A DNA stretch of 59,127 bases from JBJELF01 sp051879015 (GTDB lineage Bacteria > Bacillota > Clostridia > Lachnospirales > Lachnospiraceae): assembly GCA_051879015.1 (NCBI GenBank), contig JBJELF010000060.1:1-59127 (forward strand), read 5' to 3'. The position numbers and the translations under genes were made by a program. The notes below the pieces were generated by a model that was not told the DNA's origin, did no database searches, and saw nothing but the letters and a program-made list of their open reading frames with translations. Position 1 is the first letter of the stretch; each line of letters starts with the position of its first letter. Of this stretch, positions 16,632 through 25,890 are shown piece after piece.

Positions 16632-19072
16632 CGTCCATCGCTCTCCACCAATACCGCTCCAACTTCCCTCGTATTTTTTACTAGACTAGAAACCTGCTCC
16701 AACCGTTTCAATACTTCTGGAGCAGGATGCCCATAGCGATTAACTCCACAACTAATCACGGTATAGGCTGGCTCCAACTGCTTCAAAAATTCCAGGCTGC
16801 TGCTATACTTTGAACCATGATGTCCTGCTTTCAACAAAGAAACATTCCCAACAGCCAATGCCTCTTCCCACTCACTGCTCAAATCTCCTGTCAGCAGACA
16901 GAGAAACTCTCCATATTCCACCTTGAGTACAATCGAACTGTCATTCACATCCTCAAAGACCTCTCCTTTCAGTGGATGCAATCCCTGAATCAACAGATTT
17001 TCTTCTGACAGGAAAATGCCGTCCTCCGCAAAATATACTTTTGCTCCCCTCTGCTGTGCCAACTGGTACATCCTCATTCCTGCTTCCTCCTGCAAAGCCG
17101 CCCTTGTCATGATAAAATTGCTCACCACAATGCTTCCCGACTCCAAAATTTCCTGCAGACCATTATAATGGTCCGAATCCGGATGAGTCATAACCATATA
17201 GTCAATCTTTCCAACTCCCCTCGAAAGTAAAAATGGCTCAATCCGCCACCTTCCCACACTGCTGACCGATGAACTTCCTCCATCTACCAGCATCACATGC
17301 TCCTGCGCCGTCTGAATTACAATGGAATCTCCCTGTCCCACATCCAAAAAAGTTATACGCAGCGTATTCGTCTGAATCGGCATCAGAATCCAAACCAAAA
17401 TAACCGTGAGCTCCAGTACCATCCCAGCCTTTCCTATCTCACAGAAACTTTTTTTTATTTTTGACTGTTTTTCCCATGAACCATGTATTTGCAGAAAAGA
17501 TAACACAATGCGATTCTTCCTGTTTTCTATTTTATGCCGCTTGTTATACTCTGCCCTGCGAATCTGCCCTGCCATTGTTCCTCCAAGCAACATCAAGATT
17601 CCGTAGTAAATTCCTATCTGAACAAAACTCGGCTGACCGATAATGATATTGGGTATCGGACTTTCCTGCAGCATTTCACAACAGCTTTCGTAAAACATGA
17701 GAATATAATGCCCTGTTCCTGCAAAAAATATAGCGATTGTCTTGGAAAATAATCCACAGACAGCAGTGAGCAGTGCTGAAAAGAGCAAATAGACAGCCAA
17801 CGGCAGGGCAACTAAATTGAGCAAAATTCCACCTACATTCCAAGTATAATAGAAATAGACCTGTACGGGAAGCAATACCAAGTGCAGACAAAGAGAAGAC
17901 AAAATGGTTGCAATTCCTGCTCCCCTAACCCACTTTTGAAACCACAGGACAAATAATCCCAAGCTATAGACTGCCAAAAAAGAAAATAAAAAACCGCACT
18001 GATAGAGTTGTCTCGGGTACTGACACAAAATAATGAGCAATGCAAGGGAAGCAGCACTAACCATATCATATTTTCTTCCAAGGACACTGGCAAACATCTG
18101 GCACAGCACCATCAAAATAGCTCTCAGTGCCGAGACGGGGTTTCCAACCATGCAGCCGTACAACACTGCTAACGCGGTACCGACTCCCATTCCCACATGA
18201 TAAGATCCTGTTATCCGGCGAACAAGCTGATAACAGCCCAGCGCTAAAAAAGACACATGAAGTCCTGACACTGCCAAAATATGCCCAATTCCGCTTTTTT
18301 GATACAATTCCTTCAAATCTTCATTCATCGCCTTGGATTCCCCCAGAAAAACAGCTTCAAAAATTCCCCCATCTTCCTCTTCTGTCGCTTCTTCAATAGA
18401 CTGATGCAACATTCTCTTGAATTGCTGCAGCTGCCTTTGCCATACCCAACCTTCCTTCTGCTCCCAAATCAACTTCTCCGCCTGCACAGCGCATTCAATT
18501 TGATTTGCCAGATAATACTCTGCTAAATCAAATTGACCTGGATTAGTCGCCTTAGAAAAATAGCTAAGCTGTCCTTTGGCATGAAGCCGCTGGCTTGGAT
18601 ACAATTGCAGCTCTGCTGTTTCCCAAAGTTCTCCATCCAGATACAAAATAAGCCCCCTCGACTCAAGCATTTCTGTATCTGCCTTCACAATCACTTGTTC
18701 CAGCCAGATACTTCCCTTGTCCTGCTGCCAGATAATTTTGCGAATCTTCCCCTCCAGTTCAACCTCCACGGAGTTCTCCTGCGTTTTTCTCAAATAGGAT
18801 TGAAACTCAGAAGGTTCACAGGCATGCTTCATACACTGATAACCCATCAAAAAACAAATAGGCAAAGCACAGGATATATAGAGAGGAATGCTTATAATAT
18901 AACGGAAAAAAGTATTTTCTTTTAAATTGGGAGTTTCTGAAAGAAAAAAAGATAAGATAGATAAAATCAAGAGTGCACTGCATAAGAAAATAAACGAAAT
19001 CGATAGTTTCCAGGAATAGAAGACAATACCCAAAGAGAAGCAGATTGACGCCGATAAAAGTGGTCGTTTCAA
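16601..19072 (-). CDS. comEC: ComEC/Rec2 DNA-uptake channel protein
   Basis: An N-terminal membrane region is followed by the Competence domain (GESKAMNEDLKELYQKSGIGH, then ILAVSGLHVSFLALG). A C-terminal metallo-beta-lactamase domain carries FLDVGQGDSIVI, HPDSDHYNG, LLTGD and KAGHHGSKYSS. ComEC carries one DNA strand across the membrane in natural transformation. The TTG at 19072 is preferred to the ATG at 19099: AAGGAGGTGAT ends 7 nt before the TTG and lies inside the longer frame. This gives about 823 residues. No comEA is beside it, so functional competence is not proven here. Confidence 0.93.
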   Translation of the reverse strand: MKRPLLSASICFSLGIVFYSWKLSISFIFLCSALLILSILSFFLSETPNLKENTFFRYIISIPLYISCALPICFLMGYQCMKHACEPSEFQSYLRKTQENSVEVELEGKIRKIIWQQDKGSIWLEQVIVKADTEMLESRGLILYLDGELWETAELQLYPSQRLHAKGQLSYFSKATNPGQFDLAEYYLANQIECAVQAEKLIWEQKEGWVWQRQLQQFKRMLHQSIEEATEEEDGGIFEAVFLGESKAMNEDLKELYQKSGIGHILAVSGLHVSFLALGCYQLVRRITGSYHVGMGVGTALAVLYGCMVGNPVSALRAILMVLCQMFASVLGRKYDMVSAASLALLIILCQYPRQLYQCGFLFSFLAVYSLGLFVLWFQKWVRGAGIATILSSLCLHLVLLPVQVYFYYTWNVGGILLNLVALPLAVYLLFSALLTAVCGLFSKTIAIFFAGTGHYILMFYESCCEMLQESPIPNIIIGQPSFVQIGIYYGILMLLGGTMAGQIRRAEYNKRHKIENRKNRIVLSFLQIHGSWEKQSKIKKSFCEIGKAGMVLELTVILVWILMPIQTNTLRITFLDVGQGDSIVIQTAQEHVMLVDGGSSSVSSVGRWRIEPFLLSRGVGKIDYMVMTHPDSDHYNGLQEILESGSIVVSNFIMTRAALQEEAGMRMYQLAQQRGAKVYFAEDGIFLSEENLLIQGLHPLKGEVFEDVNDSSIVLKVEYGEFLCLLTGDLSSEWEEALAVGNVSLLKAGHHGSKYSSSLEFLKQLEPAYTVISCGVNRYGHPAPEVLKRLEQVSSLVKNTREVGAVLVESDGRYWSIEGYSE

Positions 19073-19203
19073 TTTATTTATCACCTCCTTTATGTGCATA
19101 ATACCATATTTATATACTTATGTCAATTAACAATCAAAACTATCACAGTCAGATTGCATTTCAAATGATTGCACCATCTGACTGTGAACAATTTGACCCA
19201 ACA

Positions 19204-19815
19204 TCATTTAAATATAATCTGCACCAGACAAATTAGAAAGATAACAACTGACCACGCTGTCCCAACTATTAACAATATCTTATTTGCAAGACGATTTGCA
19301 TAACATAGATTCAAAGAAAATCCCTTATCCGATGGATAAAGCAGTTTCAGTCTCTTATAATTGAGTAAATCCAGCACAATATGAGATGCAAAAGCAATTC
19401 CAAAATAAGGAGCTGCCATTGGAAAAATAATATTTACAATGACTACAAAAATTACCCATGCCAAAATTGAGTGCATAAAAGAACGATGGGGCTGTTCTTT
19501 GCCGAATGCGCACACGGCCACAAAGACCAGACAACCGCCCACCACTCGCATCAAGTTACTATTTTGCATCAAACGCTCATAAATTCCCAACTTAAAAAAA
19601 TTTTCTAGCAGAACCACGGCCAACACCACAACTAACGTAAGAATCGTCACTCGGTCTGCTCCCTTGTGGGAATCCGAGGTATCCACATCAATATCATTAA
19701 TCAAAGCCCCCAAGGCAGCTACTCCTGTTCCCACTATCAATTCTGACAAAGAATTTGGATGCATAATCGTCAAGGCAGATGCTACACCCACTGCCATATG
19801 TGTTTTTCCTAACAT
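19204..19815 (-). CDS. YdjM-like membrane protein (DUF457)
   Basis: About 203 residues from the ATG at 19815, which has AAGGGAAG upstream; an in-frame upstream ATG at 19851 lacks a good SD. Motifs typical of the LexA-regulated membrane-bound hydrolase family are GKTHMAVG near the start, PHRSFMHS, and FASHIVLDLLN. There are about five membrane segments. The His/Asp positions suggest a metal-binding site facing the membrane. The substrate is unknown. Confidence 0.85.
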   Translation of the reverse strand: MLGKTHMAVGVASALTIMHPNSLSELIVGTGVAALGALINDIDVDTSDSHKGADRVTILTLVVVLAVVLLENFFKLGIYERLMQNSNLMRVVGGCLVFVAVCAFGKEQPHRSFMHSILAWVIFVVIVNIIFPMAAPYFGIAFASHIVLDLLNYKRLKLLYPSDKGFSLNLCYANRLANKILLIVGTAWSVVIFLICLVQIIFK

Positions 19816-19857
19816 ATTAACTTCCCTTCTGCTGCCTTCATCTGGCAGCACAAATTA

Positions 19858-19920
19858 TTGTAAAATGTCTATGGATTCGCTCATGCAAGCATAGCTCATA
19901 CATAGCTGCTTGACGGGACT
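19858..19920. repeat. Dispersed palindromic repeat family C, copy 2
   Basis: The left arm AAAATGTCTATGGATTCGC and right arm CATACATAGCTGCTTGAC flank a CATGCAAGCATAG centre. It matches 32344-32430 (opposite strand) and 1975-2033. It lies immediately 3' of the apbE stop codon, the same position copy 1 has relative to addA. Confidence 0.65.
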
Positions 19921-19921
19921 A

Positions 19922-20935
19922 TCACATCAAGCAATAGTCATCTGCCGTCAACTCAAAAGACATTGCTCCCTGAAAATCCGAACAATAGACATTTTTTTCC
20001 TTATCTACCAAAATGGCATAAGCGCCATAATGCTGTACCAACTCCAGACTCTCCTCTACACCTAAAATAAAACAAGCTGTCGACAAAGCATCGCTGAGCA
20101 GTCCGTCCTGACATAAAACTGTGACAGAAATCAATCCACTGTCAGCTGGATAACCGGTATCAGGATTCATAATGTGATGATAACGCACCCCATTTTCCTC
20201 AAAATATCGCTCGTAATCTCCTGAGGTAGAAATGCACCAATCACCTTCCAGCCGAAGAACACCTAAATAGCTGCTGCTCTCTCTTGGATTCTGAATACCC
20301 ACATTCCAAGTACCTCCCTCTGTTTTTTCTCCATAGGTCAAAATACTTCCTCCTACAGCAATGACGGCACCTTTTACTTCTTTCTGTCCTTGCAAAAAAG
20401 TTCTTACCTCATCACAGCCAATGCCTTTTCCCGCAGCACCCAGATCCAAGGTGACATCTTCTGGAAGCCAAATTTGATTATCCTCTCGGACAATTTTTTC
20501 ATAACCCGCATCTTCCACCAATTTTTTTAAAAGTTCTCCATCAGGGATATGCGGATTTTCTCCATCCACATCCCACTCTCGGGTAATCAGTCCTACCGTT
20601 GGGTCAAAGGCTCCACCACTCTGCTCTGCCACATCAAAAATCTTCTCCATGTAATTTGTCAGCTGCTTAGACATTTCAAAAAACTCTCCGCCAGCTGCAG
20701 CATTCATCTGAGCAATCTCTGAATCTTCCACTCTCCAGGACAAGATTTGATTTTCCAAATCAGTCAGGACCTTTAGCACATCCTCACTGCAATCTTCCCC
20801 CGTCGAGTATATAGTCTGCTGCACCACGGTACCCATAGCGGTATCCACTGAGCGGTATATGGTCTCGGAAGAACTGCATCCAGTCAGCCACAGCGCAGCA
20901 CCTATTACGCATCCATAACTCCACTTTTTTTTCAT
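19922..20935 (-). CDS. apbE: FAD:protein FMN transferase (ApbE), lipoprotein
   Basis: A 337-residue lipoprotein with lipobox LTGC (Cys20). ApbE motifs are DTAMGTVVQQTIY, GGAFDPTVGLI, LDLGAAGKGIGCDEV, RYHHIMNPDTGYPAD and SDALSTACFILG. It transfers FMN from FAD to Thr/Ser of FMN_bind-type proteins outside the membrane, using Mg2+. It is transcribed divergently from the NusG-II-domain and Gx-transporter genes about 410 bp away. This neighbourhood resembles flavin-based electron-transfer loci. A clear covalently flavinylated partner is not adjacent. Confidence 0.95.
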   Translation of the reverse strand: MKKKWSYGCVIGAALWLTGCSSSETIYRSVDTAMGTVVQQTIYSTGEDCSEDVLKVLTDLENQILSWRVEDSEIAQMNAAAGGEFFEMSKQLTNYMEKIFDVAEQSGGAFDPTVGLITREWDVDGENPHIPDGELLKKLVEDAGYEKIVREDNQIWLPEDVTLDLGAAGKGIGCDEVRTFLQGQKEVKGAVIAVGGSILTYGEKTEGGTWNVGIQNPRESSSYLGVLRLEGDWCISTSGDYERYFEENGVRYHHIMNPDTGYPADSGLISVTVLCQDGLLSDALSTACFILGVEESLELVQHYGAYAILVDKEKNVYCSDFQGAMSFELTADDYCLM

Positions 20936-20977
20936 AAATTAAATCCTTTCGTTTATCAGCCATTCCTTCATTTTTTA

Positions 20978-21062
20978 ACCGACATACCCCGAAGTTGGGT
21001 ACCAGCATAGATAAAAGTCAATTGCTTCGCGCCTTGCGCTCCCGCAATCACTGCCTGTATAA
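20978..21062. repeat. Dispersed repeat family B, copy 2
   Basis: TACCCCGAAGTTGGGTA is followed by ATAAAAGTCAATTGCTTC and GCGCTCCCGCAATCACT, aligning with 1200-1290. It lies in the apbE upstream region. The rest of the gap to 21347 (about 280 bp) has no gene or clear regulatory structure that I can support. Confidence 0.55.
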
Positions 21063-21347
21063 GCAATGTCCATTGAAAACACTTTTTTAATATATCCTTT
21101 TTTTCGCCATATTGCAACAAAAATTCGATGAATCTGTCCATATTTCAAAATGATAACTCTTGCACCTACGCAAAAAATTTGCTACACTACAAAACAAATA
21201 TATTTGGTCACTGTTTGATCAGCATAACAGCCGCCGCATATTTCTGCCTGTTTCGCAGGCTCCAATCATTCAGAAAATCAAACAAATCGATTGTTTCCTA
21301 CGTCGCATTCACGCAATCATTCATGAATAGAACAGAAAGGAATTCTC

Positions 21348-21761
21348 ATGCAAGTAACACAAAAAAAAAGAGAGCAAAAAGCAGCTCTCATTACCACACT
21401 GTTTTTGATAATGCTCCTTGCAGCATGCCTTTTGGGATGGTATTATCAGACAAATCATGCCCAAACAGGGCACTTGGCCCGCATTTATCAAAATGGTATC
21501 CTCGTACAGGAAATTGATTTATCCTCTGTCACTGAGACTTACCAGCTGCGTTTTGAAGGAGAAAACGGTTCCTACAATATAGTCGAAATTCGTCCCCAAG
21601 AAATCGGAATTGTAGAGGCAAGCTGTCCCGACAAAATATGTATTCACACTGGATTTATCCATACCAATCTCATCCCCATCACCTGCCTGCCCAACCATCT
21701 GGTCATTCAAATTGAATCAGACGAAAATACACAACTAGACTTAGATGGAGTTGCTTTTTAG
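21348..21761 (+). CDS. NusG domain II-containing membrane protein
   Basis: A 137-residue protein with one N-terminal transmembrane segment (about 13-32) followed by an outside NusG_II domain. The signature is ASCPDKICIHTGFI with a later CLPNHLVIQIE, giving three conserved cysteines. Such proteins occur next to Gx-type transporters and ApbE in electron-transfer loci of Firmicutes; the Listeria EetA-type protein is a possible counterpart (inference). AAAGGA precedes the start. The next gene follows after 15 nt, so the two form one operon. Confidence 0.88.
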   Translation: MQVTQKKREQKAALITTLFLIMLLAACLLGWYYQTNHAQTGHLARIYQNGILVQEIDLSSVTETYQLRFEGENGSYNIVEIRPQEIGIVEASCPDKICIHTGFIHTNLIPITCLPNHLVIQIESDENTQLDLDGVAF

Positions 21762-21776
21762 AAAACGGAGGTTGAA

Positions 21777-22274
21777 ATGAGCATTAAAAAAATGACAATT
21801 TTAGCAGTTTTTACTACTATCTCTCTGACTATTTTTATGATTGAGTCCACCCTGCCAGCGCTGGCTCCTATTCCCGGTATCAAATTGGGACTTTCCAATA
21901 TTGTCACCCTCGTGGTACTGGCACTGTTTGGCTGGAAGGAAGCAGGTCTCGTCCTCTTTATGCGTATTTTTTTGTCCTGCCTGTTTACGGGACAAATTAT
22001 CTACACAACATACAGTGTAATGGGAGGAGTCTTTTGCTATATTACAATGACATTCTTTCACTGGCTTTTTCAGCATCACTTTATTTTTCTAACCAGCATT
22101 ATGGGAGCCATCGCCCACAACATTGGACAAATTTTGGCCGCCTATCTTCTGGTATGGAATGGTGCCATCCTGGTCTATCTTCCCATTTTGCTCATCAGCG
22201 CTGTCCTAACTGGACTGTTTACAGGACTGTGCGCTCACTTTTTTATCAGGCAATTTAAAAAGCTGCACCTATAA
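21777..22274 (+). CDS. Gx-type transporter (annotated as heptaprenyl diphosphate synthase component I)
   Basis: A 165-residue membrane protein with about five hydrophobic helices. The conserved start region LPALAPIPGIKLGLSNIV, then GWKEAGLVLFMRIFLSCLF, matches the Gx_transp family (PF07456). The heptaprenyl-synthase name is historical. The fold is like ECF-type substrate-binding components, and in Listeria-type electron-transfer loci the homologue is called EetB. The SD GGAGG is 5 nt before the ATG. The pairing with the NusG-II protein and ApbE suggests a shared redox role, which is inference. Confidence 0.88.
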   Translation: MSIKKMTILAVFTTISLTIFMIESTLPALAPIPGIKLGLSNIVTLVVLALFGWKEAGLVLFMRIFLSCLFTGQIIYTTYSVMGGVFCYITMTFFHWLFQHHFIFLTSIMGAIAHNIGQILAAYLLVWNGAILVYLPILLISAVLTGLFTGLCAHFFIRQFKKLHL

Positions 22275-22291
22275 TTGATGCAGCTTTTATT
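22257..22291 (+). terminator. Intrinsic terminator of the NusG-II/Gx operon
   Basis: The stem AAAGCTGCA (22259-22267) pairs with TGCAGCTTT (22279-22287), followed by T-rich TTATTAATAATG. It overlaps the last codons of the Gx gene. A second inverted repeat (TTTGGATTG at 22300-22308 with CAATCCAAA at 22328-22336) lies at the 3' end of the convergent adenosine deaminase gene and may end that transcript. Confidence 0.7.
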
Positions 22292-22338
22292 AATAATGTT
22301 TTGGATTGTGGAACGCAAAGTACGAAACAATCCAAAGG

Positions 22339-23316
22339 TCATTCTATCCTACAAGAATGAAGCAGCTTTTTCTTTTCCTCCGCGCTTAGAAATGCCGCCT
22401 CCACTGCATTCTTTAACAGCTGCTGCTTCTGTGTGGCAGTCAACCCCAGTTCTGCCTCCAATAATCGATATTCTTGCCAAATATCTGTATGAGACACGGT
22501 CATATTATCTGTGTTTACTGTTACCAACATTCCTTGCTTTAAATAATTTAAGATGGGATGCACCTTCAAGGTAGACACTGCTTGAGTCTGCACATTGCTG
22601 CTGGGACAAGTCTCTAACGCAATGTGATGTTTTGCTAAATCATTCACCAATTTCTCATCTTCCTGTGCCCGAATACCATGACCGATACGGCTTGCTCCCA
22701 TCTTGACAGCAGTCCATACACTTTCCGCTCCTGCTGCCTCCCCTGCATGAATGGTAAAAGGAATGCCCTTCTCTCTTGCTAAGGCAAAGATGTTGCCATA
22801 GTTTTCCGTAGGATATAACCCTTCTGCCCCTGCCAAATCCAGCGCGCACACACCGCAATGCAAAAATTTTTCAGCCATCCGTACTGTCTCTTTATTGACA
22901 TTCTCCTGCTGTCCTCTCATGCAGCACAAAATCAACTGCCCCTGAACTTCCGTCTCCTCCATACCTAAACTAAGACCTTGAATAGCCGCCTCACAGGCCT
23001 GCTGCTGTGACATTCCCTTTTGTCCATGCAGACATGGAGCAAAGCGAATCTCAACATAACGCATATTTTTTTTCTGTAAATCATGCATCAAACTGCGCAC
23101 ACTCTCCTGCAAAGCCCAGCCAGTCTGCATCACAGACAATGGCAAATCAAATTTTTCCAAATACTTGCTCAAACTTCGGCAATCAGATTCCACCGACAGA
23201 TAGGGAGAAAGTTCCTCTGCTGAATTTGCCGGCAATTCAATCTGCTGTTCCTTCGCTAAACGAAGAATTGTCTCGACCGACAGAGAACCATCTAAATGTA
23301 AATGCAAATCAATCAT
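22339..23316 (-). CDS. add: Adenosine deaminase
   Basis: About 325 residues from the ATG at 23316, chosen because GGAGGTGA lies 5 nt upstream; the frame opens 27 nt earlier without SD support. The Zn-dependent amidohydrolase motifs are HLHLDGS at the start, TIHAGEAAG, RIGHG, and VNTDNMTVSHT with the metal-binding Asp. It converts adenosine or deoxyadenosine to inosine in purine salvage. No other purine gene is adjacent. Confidence 0.95.
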   Translation of the reverse strand: MIDLHLHLDGSLSVETILRLAKEQQIELPANSAEELSPYLSVESDCRSLSKYLEKFDLPLSVMQTGWALQESVRSLMHDLQKKNMRYVEIRFAPCLHGQKGMSQQQACEAAIQGLSLGMEETEVQGQLILCCMRGQQENVNKETVRMAEKFLHCGVCALDLAGAEGLYPTENYGNIFALAREKGIPFTIHAGEAAGAESVWTAVKMGASRIGHGIRAQEDEKLVNDLAKHHIALETCPSSNVQTQAVSTLKVHPILNYLKQGMLVTVNTDNMTVSHTDIWQEYRLLEAELGLTATQKQQLLKNAVEAAFLSAEEKKKLLHSCRIE

Positions 23317-23471
23317 ATCATTCACCTCCGAACTTTTTTCCATCTTACTCTACTTCACCAATTTTTTCAAGCAGAGAACGGAGTTCTGATTTCTTTGTTG
23401 CACTAAAATTCACTTTATGTTATAACTGATATGGCACAATAAGGAATAAAAAAACGGAGAATCAATTCACT

Positions 23472-24275
23472 ATGGAACAAAAAATTATCTTTTTTGACAT
23501 TGACGGCACTTTAATCACAGAGGATTCCAGGAATACACTCCCCGACAGCACCGTGGCGGCAATCCAGCAAGCACACAAAAACGGTCATTTACTTTTCATC
23601 AACACAGGACGTACAATCTGCAATGTACCCGCTGACCTCATTGCTATTGGCTTCAACGGCGTAGTCTGCGGATGCGGCACAGACATCTATGCTGATGGAA
23701 AACGTCTTTTTTATCATACCCATCCCCATGAAAAAGCAGAGCTTCTCTGTCAGGCGGCAAACAAATTGAATATGGACTTATTTTTTGAATCCAGCCATGG
23801 CATTTACGCGCAATTTCCCCTCATCACTAAGCAGGCTCAACAGCTTTATCATACTTTATCCAGCCGAGGGTTGGTCGTTTCTGACTGGAACCAATGTCCC
23901 GACCGCAGTTTTGACAAATTCATTACTTGGCATACAGACGGAGAAGAACAGCGTCAAGCATTCCTTCAATTCCTCCCCAATGAATTTACCTATATTAACC
24001 GAGGTCCTAATTTCAGTGAATTTTGCAATTCGGCCTACTCCAAGGCAACAGGTATCCAATTTCTGCTGGATTATTATCATCTTCCTCTCTCCAATGCCTA
24101 TGCCATCGGAGACAGCAACAATGACCTGACCATGCTCAACTATGTACCAGGAAGTATTGCCATGGGAAACAGCAAACCTGAAAGTCTCAAACAACAGGTA
24201 TGGCATGTCACTACTGACATCCTTGATAACGGTATCTGGAATGCCCTACATTTTATCCAAGTCATATATAACTAA
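23472..24275 (+). CDS. Cof-type HAD-superfamily phosphatase
   Basis: A 267-residue HAD hydrolase with motif I FFDIDGTLI (catalytic Asp nucleophile and acid), motif II around INTGRT, and motif IV IGDSNNDLTML. A C2 cap lies between motifs II and III, as in the Cof/YxeH group. Such enzymes remove phosphate from sugar phosphates or nucleotides; the substrate cannot be read from sequence. It is monocistronic, divergent from add and convergent with spoIIP. A weak hairpin (AAGCG..CGCTT) at 24281-24303 follows. Confidence 0.9.
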   Translation: MEQKIIFFDIDGTLITEDSRNTLPDSTVAAIQQAHKNGHLLFINTGRTICNVPADLIAIGFNGVVCGCGTDIYADGKRLFYHTHPHEKAELLCQAANKLNMDLFFESSHGIYAQFPLITKQAQQLYHTLSSRGLVVSDWNQCPDRSFDKFITWHTDGEEQRQAFLQFLPNEFTYINRGPNFSEFCNSAYSKATGIQFLLDYYHLPLSNAYAIGDSNNDLTMLNYVPGSIAMGNSKPESLKQQVWHVTTDILDNGIWNALHFIQVIYN

Positions 24276-24315
24276 TAGAATAAGCGCTCCTTATGGAACG
24301 CTTACCTATTCCCCT

Positions 24316-25659
24316 TTATGTGCCGCTTAACACATCATTGATGATTTCTGCCACATAAGGGATTGCATTATAGATTTCTTCTACGGTGTTGGTCTGAGCT
24401 CCCACTTCAATCAAAGCACTGCGTCCCATCAGATGCTGATTATATCGGCTTTGTTTTAGGTAAACTGTGCGAAACATACCATTATATTTTGCTCGCATAA
24501 TCAACGCCATCTGCATACTGAAAGCCAAATTATCCTCGCGGTAGGGATTGACCATACCTTCAATCTCTCCCGCCTCATTGCGGCAGGTTCCATTGAAAAA
24601 CATAACACGGGCAATCTGCTTTCCATCTATCTCTGTCACCAGATGAACATTTTCTGCGACTCCATCACGATGCAGGTCAATTACCACCTGAATACTGGGA
24701 TTTTCTTCCAAAATCTGTTCCAGTACGGGCAATGCTCGACTATAGGCTGGGTCACGATCCAGATTTCCATTTTCATCCACATCATATTGACCTGTGTGAT
24801 GAATAACCTGATAGCCATATTGGTTCATTAACAGTTCCGTTAGATAATTACCGGCTCCCACCACCGTATCGGATATCTCGCCAGGCACCGAATCAGCAAA
24901 GGACTCTTGGGAATGGGTGTGGTAAATTAAAATTTGTGGTCCATCCACGGTTTTGTCGATGGATAAATCTTTTGTCAAAATAACGGCAGGATTCAACATA
25001 TCCACACCTGCTCCACATCCAGGGTTTACTACGCACATCTGACTCAAAATTGTATCATAGTCAAACAATTGCTGCACCGAAAAAAGTCCATTCTCGAGTA
25101 CAATGTTTAACTTGCTATTCAATACTCCCGTAGACGGAATCAAAGTCACTGCATTTACATCCGTCTCATTTGTCACTGCGACATTATCATTTCCTGCAGC
25201 CACTTCCTGCTCGACACTCTCTGCCGTCTCATCTATTCCTACCGTCTCCTGTATCATCTCCCCTGTCTCTTCAACGGTTTCAACATTCATGGAATTCGTC
25301 TGTACTTCATCTTCGCTGTCTTCTCCATACAGATAGTCTGGCTCATCCAGCACAAACTCTGACGATTCTTCCTGATTACTCTGATACAACAGAGCAGGCG
25401 CCTGTGCCTCCCACAAAATCGTAATCCAAGTAGGCGTTTCCTCCCTCTGTCCACCATAGACAATCAAATCATACAAAGGATTTTGAAATCGACAGAGATT
25501 TTCACTGAAAATTCCTGCTGCAACCTCTATTTTTTTCTTCACATAAGATGGAATTTCTTTCACTGACACTCCCTGAAACAAAATCCAAATATAACCCAAT
25601 AAAAGTAAACTGATTCCAAACAACAGACTTCCCCTTAACCATTGTTTCCACCTATTCAT
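24316..25659 (-). CDS. spoIIP: Stage II sporulation protein P
   Basis: A 447-residue protein with an N-terminal membrane anchor (about 10-30), a low-complexity Glu/Thr-rich linker (about 95-170), and the SpoIIP amidase/endopeptidase domain (about 230-445). Zn-site motifs are ILIYHTHSQESF and VVIDLHRDGV. With SpoIID and SpoIIM it strips septal peptidoglycan so that the mother-cell membrane can engulf the forespore. It lies downstream of gpr, the conserved gpr-spoIIP order in spore formers, separated here by repeat copies. Confidence 0.95.
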   Translation of the reverse strand: MNRWKQWLRGSLLFGISLLLLGYIWILFQGVSVKEIPSYVKKKIEVAAGIFSENLCRFQNPLYDLIVYGGQREETPTWITILWEAQAPALLYQSNQEESSEFVLDEPDYLYGEDSEDEVQTNSMNVETVEETGEMIQETVGIDETAESVEQEVAAGNDNVAVTNETDVNAVTLIPSTGVLNSKLNIVLENGLFSVQQLFDYDTILSQMCVVNPGCGAGVDMLNPAVILTKDLSIDKTVDGPQILIYHTHSQESFADSVPGEISDTVVGAGNYLTELLMNQYGYQVIHHTGQYDVDENGNLDRDPAYSRALPVLEQILEENPSIQVVIDLHRDGVAENVHLVTEIDGKQIARVMFFNGTCRNEAGEIEGMVNPYREDNLAFSMQMALIMRAKYNGMFRTVYLKQSRYNQHLMGRSALIEVGAQTNTVEEIYNAIPYVAEIINDVLSGT

Positions 25660-25714
25660 AAATCAAACCCTTCCCTTCTCCTGTGCAGAAACAGATTTCC
25701 ATTGCCTTTGGATT

Positions 25715-25790
25715 CAAAATTATGAGCAATCCGATCTATCGCCTTACTTGCTCATACATAAGTGCATTTTTTTAATGTCCATTGAAACGG
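25715..25790. repeat. Dispersed repeat family B, partial copy
   Basis: TTATGAGCAATCC, then TATCGCCTTACTTGCTCATA, matches the distal half of the family B copy at 32432-32530 (TTGAGCAATCGC, TACTTGCTCATA). AATGTCCATTGAAA at 25773-25786 also occurs downstream of copy B2 at 21067-21080. Confidence 0.5.
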
Positions 25791-25852
25791 GTTCCAAAAT
25801 CATACATTTTCATGCAAACATGAAATGTATGACCTTTTGACCCTGGTATCAT
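25789..25852. repeat. Palindromic repeat family A, copy 3
   Basis: The hairpin CATACATTTTCATG-CAAA-CATGAAATGTATG (one extra T in the left arm) is followed by ACCTTTTGACCCTGGTATCAT. It is directly joined to a partial family B copy, between gpr and spoIIP. Confidence 0.7.
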
Positions 25853-25890
25853 CATATTCTAAGTATATATTTATGCACATTGCAGCTCTC

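Noticed and set aside
21128..21517. 129-codon plus-strand frame ahead of the NusG-II gene
   Set aside because: It overlaps the real gene in another frame, has no SD and shows no family resemblance.
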